A program made the translations under genes and the position numbers. Below the pieces are notes generated by a model. That model was not told the DNA's origin. It searched no databases and saw only the letters and a program-made list of their open reading frames with translations. A stretch of DNA of 28,909 nt. Source: CAZSWR01 sp964610885. GTDB lineage: Bacteria > Bacteroidota > Ignavibacteria > Kapaibacteriales > UBA2268. The DNA is taken from the NCBI GenBank assembly GCA_964610885.1, contig CAZSWR010000043.1, positions 1 to 28,909 of the forward strand, given 5' to 3'. Positions 8,132 through 14,750 of the stretch are shown piece by piece; position 1 is the first letter of the stretch, and every line of letters starts with the position of its first letter.

Positions 8132-9772
8132 CTATCCTAAGATTGCCTTCAGGTCGGCTTCTGCCGTCGTAATCGGCATTAAGTTGAATTTTTCGACCAA
8201 GATGTTCAATACATTCGGCTCGAGGAATGCCGGCAGGCTGGGCCCGATGCGGATATTCTTGATGCCGAGGTGTAGCAGCGTGAGCAGGATCGCTACGGCC
8301 TTCTGTTCGTACCATGAAAGTATGAGCGAGAGCGGCAGGCTGTTGACGTCCGTTTTGAACACTTCGGCGAGCGCCACGGCGATTTTGATCGCTGAATATG
8401 CGTCGTTGCATTGGCCCACGTCCAAGAGGCGAGGAATGCCTCCGATGTCGCCAAACTCCAATTTATTGAAGCGGAATTTGCCGCAGGCGAGCGTCAGAAT
8501 GACTGTGTCTTTCGGTGCTTTCGTTGCGAAATCGGTGTAGTAGTTGCGGCCGCTCTTTGCGCCGTCGCATCCGCCGACGAGGAAGAAATGTTTGATGTCG
8601 CCTGCTTTGACGGCCTCCACCACTTTGTCCGCCACGCCGAGGACTGCATTATGGCCGAAGCCTGTCATCGTGTAGGCGGGTTCGGCGTCTTCCGAGAATC
8701 CATCCATTTCGAGGGCTTTCTCGATGAGCGGCGTGAAGTCGCGGTTTTCGATGTGCATAGCGCCGGGCCATTGCACCAATCCGCCGGTGAATATATTATT
8801 GATGTAGCTTTCCGTAGGCTTTTGGATGCAATTCGTTGTCATGTAGATAGCGCCGGGGAATTTAGCAAATTCTTTAACCTGGTCTTGCCATGCGCCGCCG
8901 AAATTGCCGACTAAATGTTTGAATTTCTTCAATTCTGGATAGCCGTGGGCGGGGAGCATTTCGCTGTGCGTATAGACGTTTATGCCCTTGCCTTCGGTTT
9001 GCTTGAGCAGTTCGATCATGTCCTTAAGGTCGTGTCCGGATACTAGTATTGCTTTGCCTTTGACGGGTGTCGTGCGGACTTTCGCTGGTGTCGGGTGGCC
9101 GAAGGTGGTCGTATGGGCACGGTCGAGCAATTCCATGACTCTGAAATTCACCTCGCCCGTTTTCATTGCCAATCCGAGCAATTCGTCGGCAGAGTTTCTT
9201 TGCGTCAGCGAATGGAGGACCATCTGAATGTCTGCGAAGATTGATTCATCGGTGTAGTCCAAAAGCTGAGCATGTTCGGCGTATGCAGCCAGGCCCTTCA
9301 GGCCGTACATAACCAATTCCTCGATACCTGTAATATCGGCTCCATTTTTTGCCTTGCGAAATTCTATCGAGAGTGTCCGTCCGAAATTGATAAGGTCTTC
9401 TTTGTCCTCGACGAACTCGAAAGCGGCAGGACCGGAGAGTTTTTCCGGTGCGATGCCCTTTGCCGTGCAGGCGTTTCGATAGTCTGCGGCGGCCTTTTCG
9501 AGCAGTTTGGACCCTTTGCGTATCATGTCCATTACCTTGTCTTCGTCGAAATTGACGTTGGTAACGGTTGTGAACAATCCTTCGAGAGTGAAGATGTTGT
9601 ATTCACTATTCGGTGCGCCAAGCCCGCGGAGCAGGTGGGCATAAGTTGCGATTCCTTCGGTAACGTAAACCAAGACGTCCTGAAGGACAGCGGTGCGGTC
9701 GGTTTTGCCGCAGATGCCTACCTCGAAATGGCAGCCGTCCGTTGAGCGTTGTTCACATTGGTAGCAATACAT
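8132..9772 (-). CDS. hcp: Hybrid cluster protein (hydroxylamine reductase)
   Basis: A 546-residue Hcp. It carries a 4Fe-4S cluster and a unique iron-sulfur-oxygen hybrid cluster; known members reduce hydroxylamine in vitro and act as NO reductases in nitrosative stress. N-terminal cysteines are C3, C6, C14 and C21 (C-x2-C-x7-C-x6-C), the compact class I-like arrangement of anaerobes. All eight hybrid-cluster ligands can be placed by family pattern: H247 (SGHDL), E271 (HSEM), C315 (TTNC), C402 (GGCDG, the persulfide position), C430 (LACGKF), C455 (GQCND), E489 and K491 (WYEQKA). The length is normal and the protein should be active. It lies 44 bases after a ferredoxin gene that can supply electrons; the two form one operon controlled from the region 10718-10812. 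Confidence 0.96.
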   Translation of the reverse strand: MYCYQCEQRSTDGCHFEVGICGKTDRTAVLQDVLVYVTEGIATYAHLLRGLGAPNSEYNIFTLEGLFTTVTNVNFDEDKVMDMIRKGSKLLEKAAADYRNACTAKGIAPEKLSGPAAFEFVEDKEDLINFGRTLSIEFRKAKNGADITGIEELVMYGLKGLAAYAEHAQLLDYTDESIFADIQMVLHSLTQRNSADELLGLAMKTGEVNFRVMELLDRAHTTTFGHPTPAKVRTTPVKGKAILVSGHDLKDMIELLKQTEGKGINVYTHSEMLPAHGYPELKKFKHLVGNFGGAWQDQVKEFAKFPGAIYMTTNCIQKPTESYINNIFTGGLVQWPGAMHIENRDFTPLIEKALEMDGFSEDAEPAYTMTGFGHNAVLGVADKVVEAVKAGDIKHFFLVGGCDGAKSGRNYYTDFATKAPKDTVILTLACGKFRFNKLEFGDIGGIPRLLDVGQCNDAYSAIKIAVALAEVFKTDVNSLPLSLILSWYEQKAVAILLTLLHLGIKNIRIGPSLPAFLEPNVLNILVEKFNLMPITTAEADLKAILG

Positions 9773-9816
9773 AGAATTATCCTTTCATTAATGACAAGAT
9801 ACAAATTATTAAACGA

Positions 9817-10692
9817 TTAATATTCCAAATAATTGATTTGCTTTAATTTACCTTCGAGCGAAATAATGTGCTCTTCGATTTCCAGTCCTTGGACGCCCGA
9901 GGCTCGGGCCGCTTCCAGCACCATTTTCGATAGGCCCTTGCAGCACGGCACTTCCATGATTGCCACCAAGACCTTGGGAGTATTGTTCTGGCGAATGATT
10001 TCAGCAAGTTTTTCGACGTATGGGTCGGTGATGTCCAACTTGGGGCAGGCAACGACTACGGCGCGGCCTGGAAGGTATTTCTCGTGGATTTCCGCCGAGG
10101 CGATTGGCCCGCAGGTGGACATAACGAGCAGTTCTGTATCCCTGAAGTACGGCGCGGCCGGGCTGACCAAGTGCAACTGCACGGGCCATTGTTGAAGGGC
10201 CGATTGTGCGCGGCGCCCCGTCGGGGCGGTTTGCTGTGGGGCCTGCTGCTGGCGGCGGTCGATGGTTTGCATGCCCGGGCATCCGCCAAGGTGCTGGCCA
10301 TGATGGTGGTGCATTGGCTTGGCCTCGACACGCGGGGTTTCGGTAGGATTGGAAATGCCAAATTCGGCCATCGCTTCGACTGCCTGGTGGTAGTACTCCA
10401 TCGCGTTGTGGGCAAGCAGATGTTCCAAATGCGCTTTCAGCACCGAAACCGGTTTCTTGCGGAGCAGTTCGATAACGCTGCGTTCGTCGTATGGCTCGGC
10501 TTCGCGTTCTTCGACCGTGATGGCGCCCTCCGGGCAAGTGCCAAGGCAGGCTCCCAGACCGTCGCAGAACAAATCACCGACCAAACGTGCCTTGCCCTCG
10601 ATGATCTGAAGCGCGCCCTCTTTGCATTCGGGAACGCACAGCCCGCAACCCGTGCATTTGTCTTCGTCGATGGTGATAATCTTTCTTAACAT
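9817..10692 (-). CDS. Ferredoxin-type 4Fe-4S protein paired with hcp
   Basis: A 291-residue iron-sulfur protein of the kind often found next to hcp. The N-terminus holds C13-x2-C16-x2-C19-x3-C23, a standard 4Fe-4S motif. A second motif, C43-x5-C49-x3-C53-P, has three rather than four obvious cysteines, so the second site may be 3Fe-4S or use another ligand. The middle has a His-rich stretch (MHHHHGQHLGGCPG, near 127-140) and a Gln/Pro-rich linker. The C-terminal domain (about 165-291) has further cysteines in STCGP, VACPKLD and VPCCKG, suggesting extra metal or redox sites. Its likely job is electron delivery to Hcp, which follows in the same operon. AAAGGA lies eight bases before the ATG. 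Cytoplasmic. Confidence 0.88.
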   Translation of the reverse strand: MLRKIITIDEDKCTGCGLCVPECKEGALQIIEGKARLVGDLFCDGLGACLGTCPEGAITVEEREAEPYDERSVIELLRKKPVSVLKAHLEHLLAHNAMEYYHQAVEAMAEFGISNPTETPRVEAKPMHHHHGQHLGGCPGMQTIDRRQQQAPQQTAPTGRRAQSALQQWPVQLHLVSPAAPYFRDTELLVMSTCGPIASAEIHEKYLPGRAVVVACPKLDITDPYVEKLAEIIRQNNTPKVLVAIMEVPCCKGLSKMVLEAARASGVQGLEIEEHIISLEGKLKQINYLEY

Positions 10693-10717
10693 GTCTCAAT
10701 CCTTTTAGTTTTTATAT

Positions 10718-10735
10718 TCGGACTATTTAATCCGA
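10718..10735. promoter_or_regulatory. Palindrome 1 upstream of the ferredoxin-hcp operon
   Basis: TCGGA, 8 bases, TCCGA: a perfect inverted repeat with the same arm sequence and spacing as 10796-10813. It lies between the candidate -7 box and the start codon, a place where a bound regulator would block transcription. Candidate operator for an HcpR-like or other redox regulator; the regulator is not in this window. Confidence 0.45.
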
Positions 10736-10745
10736 TTCAAAATTA

Positions 10746-10753
10746 CAAAAATA
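10746..10753 (-). promoter_or_regulatory. Candidate -7 box of the ferredoxin-hcp operon
   Basis: TATTTTTG on the minus strand, an exact TAnnTTTG match about 55 bases upstream of the ferredoxin start codon. No TTG lies at the usual 19-21 base distance, which is compatible with a promoter that needs an activator. Confidence 0.4.
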
Positions 10754-10795
10754 AACGGGCGATTGCAAGAAATATTTTAATGATGAGAAAAATAA

Positions 10796-10813
10796 TCGGA
10801 TAAATATATCCGG
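10796..10813. promoter_or_regulatory. Palindrome 2 upstream of the ferredoxin-hcp operon
   Basis: TCGGA, 8 bases, TCCGG. The inner part CGGATA-AATA-TATCCG is a perfect 6-4-6 inverted repeat. Its centre lies 78 bases from that of 10718-10735 and about 55 bases upstream of the candidate -7 box, the usual place for an activator site. Confidence 0.45.
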
Positions 10814-10884
10814 TTTGATTTTGGGATTAATATTTACAAGGTTGAATATGTCTGGTTGATTCTATCACGTTTATACCGAGAGAA

Positions 10885-11049
10885 AACGCCGAAGGCGTGA
10901 TATCTTAATAGGGGCGTGATGGTTTATGTTATACAAACGCTGAAAGCGTGAAATATTAATTTGTGTTGTGTAAATCAATATTTCGCACCTTCGGCGCTAT
11001 TATTTGTTTCTACTTTTCAATACTATGAATATTTCGCACCTTCGGCGCT
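10885..11049. repeat. REP-like hairpin cluster, CGCCGAAGGCG family
   Basis: Four copies of a 22-23 bp unit. Two read forward (10885-10906, 10935-10957: ACGCYGAARGCGTGAWAT) and two are inverted and identical to each other (10977-10998, 11028-11049: AATATTTCGCACCTTCGGCG). Each can form a short GCGCC/GGCGC-type hairpin. The spacing is irregular (about 28, 20 and 29 bases), so this is not a CRISPR array. Such units are common as interspersed repeats in FCB-group genomes, sometimes mobilised by REP-associated transposases. None is encoded here. Confidence 0.65.
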
Positions 11050-11088
11050 TGCATTGGAGCCGCCAGTAAAAAATCCCACATCCGAATT

Positions 11089-11170
11089 GATACCGCGTGA
11101 GCGGTTGTTATATTGTAGCAGTTGGTTTTACCTTGCAAGTCATACCGCATTGCGGTTGTTGTATTATACT
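11089..11170. repeat. Two ACCGC-GCGGT hairpin repeats
   Basis: ATACCGC-GTGA-GCGGTTGTT (near 11090-11109) and ATACCGC-ATT-GCGGTTGTT (near 11143-11160) form short hairpins and share the flank GTTRTATT. They are a second small repeat family next to the REP-like cluster. Confidence 0.55.
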
Positions 11171-11301
11171 CTGCATGAATCTATCAAACTTATAAAACAT
11201 TGCATTCCCTGACCCACATTCAATCCCATTTTGCACAGTTAAACTTTGGTTAATTTTTCAACATATTGCTATTTACGAACAAGAGTTACAAGATTATTTC
11301 G

Positions 11302-11309
11302 TATTTTTG
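11302..11309 (+). promoter_or_regulatory. Candidate -7 box of the metal-transport operon
   Basis: TATTTTTG, an exact match to TAnnTTTG. No clear TTG partner lies at 19-21 bases. Transcription from here would start near 11315 and give a leader of about 240 bases before the MgtE-like gene, containing the small ORF at 11346. Confidence 0.4.
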
Positions 11310-11345
11310 CAAATGAGAAAAGTTTTTTTAACTAAAGGATTTGAA

Positions 11346-11556
11346 ATGGACTCTGACCCCGGTAGGTTAGAAATTACAACAAAATGGCTCTCCTGACGGA
11401 GGAATCCAGCTGTACAATAACGCGCTGCACAATAGCCGTACCAACCATGCCGGAGACACCCCCTCAGCAGAATTTCATCAAAGAGGTGCCGCTTCCACCC
11501 AGTGGAGTATCGATACAAGAACCAATTGGGCACCTACAAATGAGAGGGAAGTTTGA
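11346..11556 (+). CDS. Small leader gene, possibly with +1 frameshift
   Basis: An ATG at 11346 follows a strong ribosome binding site, AAAGGA six bases upstream (11334-11339). The zero frame encodes MDSDPGRLEITTKWLS and stops at TGA (11394-11396). The stop sits in TCC-TGA-C. A +1 shift there enters a frame that stays open for 53 codons (starting DGGIQLYNNALHN, ending PTNEREV) and ends at TGA 11554-11556. That stop overlaps the ATG of the MgtE-like gene by one base (TGATG), a classic coupling arrangement. So there may be a 69-residue frameshifted protein, a 16-residue leader peptide alone, a decayed gene, or a sequencing indel. The acidic/Pro start (D-S-D-P) recalls MgtL leader peptides of enterobacteria. 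I recognise no family for the longer product. A competing frame from 11384 is Pro-rich but has no ribosome binding site. Confidence 0.35.
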
Positions 11557-12794
11557 TGAATCCAAATTTCACACTTTACTTCAGCCGAATCATCGGCAAC
11601 AAAGTCTTAGCCAAAGACAACGAACCCTTGGGCAAACTGCGCGACCTCGTAGTCGATACGTCTATGAAGCGTCCGCAAGTGATTGCCGCCGTCATCCAAA
11701 CCGAACAAACTAACCTTGTGGTTGATTTTTCATCTTTTTCCATCTCGAAAGAGAATGGCCAATACCGCATTGTCTGCCGTAAGGTAAAGGAAATCGAAAT
11801 TGAAACCGAGAGCGAGCACCACCTGTTCCTACAGAAATACGTCATCGACAAGCAAATCGTCGATATGTTTGGCAGGAAAGTGGTCCGAGTTAATGATTTG
11901 CGTTTCGTCATACTATCGACGGGCGCATATTTGCTCGCTGTGGACGTCGGGATGGAGGGCCTGCTGCGCCGGATTGGTATCGCCAAACCGATACAGAAAG
12001 TCCTAAAACTGTTCAACCTGAATATCCCGGGCAAACTAATCCTTTGGGACGACGTCGAGACGTTCAACTATTCGAGCCTGGACCTTCAGCTCTCGCGGCC
12101 ATACACCAAATTGCGCACCATGCACCCGTCGGACATCGCCGACATCATCGAAGACCTCGACCGTCCCACTCAGGTTGCCCTTCTCAGTTCGCTCGACGAG
12201 GAACAGGCCGCCGACGTGCTCGAAGAACTCGAAGAGGACGTACAGACCCAGCTCATCAAAAACCTTTCGAAAGAGAAGGCTGCCGATTTGCTCGAGAAAA
12301 TGCCCGCCGACGAAGCCGCCGACATCTTGGAGGAACTCGACGAAGAACGAGCCGAAGAGCTGCTGTTGGAAATGGAACACGACGCCTCGAGGGAAGTGCG
12401 CGAATTGATGGAATACGAGGACAATGAAGTCGGTTCGTTGATGACAACTGATTTTTATTGCTTCCACGAAAACGATACTATCGAAAACGTCATTACAAAA
12501 TTGCGGGAACTAAAACCCGAAACCAATCATATTTACTCACTTTTTATTGTAAACAATAGCGACAAATTCATCGGTACGGTTGCTCTTCGCGATCTGTTGG
12601 TGAATTCGCCGTCGGACACAATGAGGTCGATTATGAATAAACAAACAGCTGTGGTTTACGATACGGACAAATCGAAAATACTACCCGAGATTATATCTAA
12701 GTATAATCTTTTGGCAGTGCCTGTCATCAACGAAGAATCGCAGCTACTTGGCACAATCGTCATCGACGACATTATTGACCGCTTAATGGAATAA
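11556..12794 (+). CDS. PRC-barrel / MgtE-N / CBS protein without membrane domain
   Basis: A 412-residue soluble protein made of the sensing half of an MgtE magnesium channel without its pore. In order: two PRC-barrel-like domains (about 8-80 and 92-165), an MgtE N-terminal superhelix (about 185-285) built of repeats such as MHPSDIADIIEDL, EEQAADVLEEL and DEAADILEELDEE, and a pair of CBS domains (about 288-410; VGSLMTTDF, IGTVALRDLL, LGTIVIDDIID). In MgtE the N and CBS domains bind magnesium and close the pore. Here there is no transmembrane segment, and the next gene, 14 bases on, is an NRAMP-type transporter, so the protein probably senses magnesium (or another divalent ion) and regulates that transporter. 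I choose ATG 11556: GAGAGGGAA lies five bases upstream and the start overlaps the preceding stop. A TTG at 11553 would add one residue. Confidence 0.85.
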   Translation: MNPNFTLYFSRIIGNKVLAKDNEPLGKLRDLVVDTSMKRPQVIAAVIQTEQTNLVVDFSSFSISKENGQYRIVCRKVKEIEIETESEHHLFLQKYVIDKQIVDMFGRKVVRVNDLRFVILSTGAYLLAVDVGMEGLLRRIGIAKPIQKVLKLFNLNIPGKLILWDDVETFNYSSLDLQLSRPYTKLRTMHPSDIADIIEDLDRPTQVALLSSLDEEQAADVLEELEEDVQTQLIKNLSKEKAADLLEKMPADEAADILEELDEERAEELLLEMEHDASREVRELMEYEDNEVGSLMTTDFYCFHENDTIENVITKLRELKPETNHIYSLFIVNNSDKFIGTVALRDLLVNSPSDTMRSIMNKQTAVVYDTDKSKILPEIISKYNLLAVPVINEESQLLGTIVIDDIIDRLME

Positions 12795-12808
12795 AAGGAA
12801 GGAGAAAT

Positions 12809-14086
12809 ATGGTTTCAAATACGATAAAACATGGAAAAAAAGGAATACTTCGTAATATATTGATTTTCCTTGCATTGCTTGGTCCGGGAATAATCACGGG
12901 AAGCGTCGATAACGATGCCGGCGGCATCACTACCTATTCAATTGCAGGAGCGCTATACGGCTACAATCTTTTGTGGACACTGATTCCGGCATTTATCGTC
13001 CTGGTCGTCATCCAGGAAATGAATGCCCGAATGGGAATCGTTACAGGCAAGGGTTTGGCAGACCTGATTCGCGAGAATTCCGGCGCTAAGATTACTTTTA
13101 TCATTTTCATTTTCTTTCTGACGGCCGATATTGGCAATACGACAACTGAATTTGCCGGCGTGGCTGGAAGTATGGAGGTGTTCGGCGTATCGAAATATAT
13201 CTCTGTGCCGATTGTCGCGGTAGCGGTTTGGCTGCTCGCAGTCAAAGGTAATTATCGAGTAGTCGAGAAGGTATTCCTCGTTTTCAGCGTATTCTTGTTG
13301 GTCTATATCGTATCGGCATTGTTGGGCAATCCAGACTGGAATTCAATCGGAACATCGATGATCAAACCAGAAATTAGCTTCGATTCGGAATACTTGGCTG
13401 TCGTCGTTGGTATCATCGGAACGACAATAGCTCCATGGATGCAGTTCTATATGCAAAGCGCCGTAATCGAGAAGGGATTGAAAATTGAGGACTACAAATA
13501 CACGATTTGGGATGTCGTGATTGGCAGTGTTCTGACTGTGGTAATCGCGTTTTTTATCATTGTGGCTTGCGCATCGACTTTGCACGTCAACGGTACCGAA
13601 ATCGCAGAGGCGAAAGATGCTGCTTTAGCATTGGAACCTCTTGCCGGCACTTTGGCTTCGATGGTATTTGCGTTCGGACTGTTCGTGGCATCAGTTTTTT
13701 CAGCTACAATTCTGCCATTGGCAACTGCGTTCTACATTTGCGAAGCTTTCGGTTTCGAGGCTGGAGTCGATAAATCGTGGGACGAAGCCCCCGAGTTCTA
13801 TGTGCTATACACTGGAATTATCATTTTCGCTGCATTGATTATTTTGATACCGAATGCACCTTTGATACTTATCACGCTTTGGTCCCAGGTGGCAAACGGC
13901 GTGATCCTTCCTTTGGTGCTGGTCTTTATGATGAAACTCGTCAATAAAAAAGAGTTGATGGGCGAATACGTGAATACACCTATCAAAAACTGGATCGGAT
14001 GGACAGCCGTAATCGTCCTAACGATACTGACCGCAGTGATGTTCGCAATTATGGGCTTCGATTGGGTAAGTAAATTGTTTGCGTAG
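12809..14086 (+). CDS. NRAMP-family divalent metal transporter, NRMT-like
   Basis: A 425-residue inner-membrane transporter of the NRAMP/SLC11 family with about eleven hydrophobic segments. It should carry divalent metal into the cytoplasm. In manganese/iron NRAMPs the first helix has DPGN and the sixth has MPH. Here helix 1 reads D34-N-D-A (TGSVDNDAGG) and helix 6 reads A208-P-W (GTTIAPWMQF). The metal-selecting Met is thus Ala, the change known from NRAMP-related magnesium transporters (NRMTs), so magnesium is a plausible substrate. It follows the MgtE-like sensor by 14 bases, with the strong site AAGGAAGGAG before its ATG, so the two are one operon. Older annotation might call it MntH; the changed binding site argues against simple manganese uptake. 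Confidence 0.88.
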   Translation: MVSNTIKHGKKGILRNILIFLALLGPGIITGSVDNDAGGITTYSIAGALYGYNLLWTLIPAFIVLVVIQEMNARMGIVTGKGLADLIRENSGAKITFIIFIFFLTADIGNTTTEFAGVAGSMEVFGVSKYISVPIVAVAVWLLAVKGNYRVVEKVFLVFSVFLLVYIVSALLGNPDWNSIGTSMIKPEISFDSEYLAVVVGIIGTTIAPWMQFYMQSAVIEKGLKIEDYKYTIWDVVIGSVLTVVIAFFIIVACASTLHVNGTEIAEAKDAALALEPLAGTLASMVFAFGLFVASVFSATILPLATAFYICEAFGFEAGVDKSWDEAPEFYVLYTGIIIFAALIILIPNAPLILITLWSQVANGVILPLVLVFMMKLVNKKELMGEYVNTPIKNWIGWTAVIVLTILTAVMFAIMGFDWVSKLFA

Positions 14087-14184
14087 CAAGGTATTATAAC
14101 GTTTTGTACGGGTACAGCCCAATACAATTATGAAGCGGAAATTATGCTTGGTTATAAAATTCAGTGAATCGAAATAATTGTATG

Positions 14185-14302
14185 ACACACCCTCTAACCC
14201 CCTCTTATTAGAAGGGGATAAGAATATGCCTAAATATAATATTAGTGAAACATAATATGTTTTTTAAAGTCCCCTTTAGGAAGAGGGGATTTAGGGGTGT
14301 GT
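14185..14302. mobile_element. MITE-like inverted repeat element
   Basis: About 34-bp imperfect terminal inverted repeats: 14185-14220 begins ACACACCCTCTAACCCCCTC and 14269-14302 ends GAGGGGATTTAGGGGTGTGT. They enclose about 48 AT-rich bases. Total length is about 118 bp, with no coding capacity. The ends resemble the C/G-rich repeats at 37-75 and 14521-14650. A target-site duplication is not obvious. Confidence 0.55.
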
Positions 14303-14416
14303 TATTATAACCATATGAAATACGAAGGTTAATGAATTCTTGGCTACTGTTTTTATACACATACAAGACGTTATTGGGCCATTATCAAATGAATAGATAT
14401 TGTCTGAAAACATCTT

Positions 14417-14464
14417 GATTCCAATCATACCAATCAAAATAATCACATAAATCACAGTTCAGAC
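14417..14464. repeat. 48-bp repeat, copy 1
   Basis: Begins GATTCCAATCATACCAATCA and ends CACAGTTCAGAC. It matches 16296-16343 with about four differences. Each copy is followed by a C-rich stretch and ACTACCTACTAA, the left arm of the hairpin module, so it marks the left edge of the duplicated unit that contains each twin gene. Confidence 0.7.
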
Positions 14465-14487
14465 ACCCCACCGCAACTACCTACTAA

Positions 14488-14683
14488 GAGGCTGTTGAAA
14501 TAGTAATTCTTTTTCATTCTTACCCCTCGCCATTCATGGAGAGGGGCTGGGGTGAGGCAGACAGAGTTTGCATAAGTATATAATCTACTTTGAATTGCAA
14601 TTCTTTGCCTCTCTCCCCAAACCCCTCTCTCCATTCTGGAGAAAGGGGCTTTAAGAAAAATTACGACTTATTCAACTACCTCC
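14488..14683. mobile_element. 196-bp MITE-like insertion in the duplicated unit
   Basis: The ends are imperfect inverted repeats: GAGGCTGTTGAAATAGTAAT on the left (from 14488) and the complement of GGAGGTAGTTGAATAAGTCG on the right (to 14683). GAGGCTGTTGAA-type ends are typical of several insertion sequence families. The inside is a second imperfect palindrome (14521-14558 with 14607-14650, both of the ACCCCTC...GGAGAGGGG type). The sister unit (16296-16458) runs straight from the 48-bp repeat into the hairpin with nothing inserted. No coding capacity. Confidence 0.55.
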
Positions 14684-14724
14684 TAAAGCGCTGCTATGTG
14701 TTTTGTTTTAGCAGGTAGTTTTTG
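14674..14724 (+). repeat. ACTACCT hairpin module, copy 1
   Basis: AACTACCTCCTAAA (14674-14687) pairs with TTTAGCAGGTAGTT (14707-14720) with one mismatch, followed by TTTG; a 14-bp stem with a T-run. It lies just upstream of the first twin gene. Other copies are at 16146, 16355 and 17828. The form suggests an intrinsic terminator that is also part of the duplicated 5' module. Confidence 0.7.
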
Positions 14725-14750
14725 TATATTACTATTTCACAATTAACAGT

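Noticed and set aside
10885..11170. Possible CRISPR array
   Set aside because: Repeats are in both orientations, spacers are irregular, there are two repeat families, and no cas genes are present.
11294..11533. 79-codon minus-strand frame upstream of the MgtE-like gene
   Set aside because: No ribosome binding site or family resemblance, and it is antisense to the better-supported small leader gene.
11310..11555. M-box magnesium riboswitch upstream of the MgtE-like gene
   Set aside because: The conserved M-box core sequences are not recognisable, and one frame of this stretch looks like coding sequence.
12809..14086. Plain manganese transporter MntH
   Set aside because: The DPGN and MPH metal-site motifs of MntH are replaced by DNDA and APW, so I call it NRMT-like instead.
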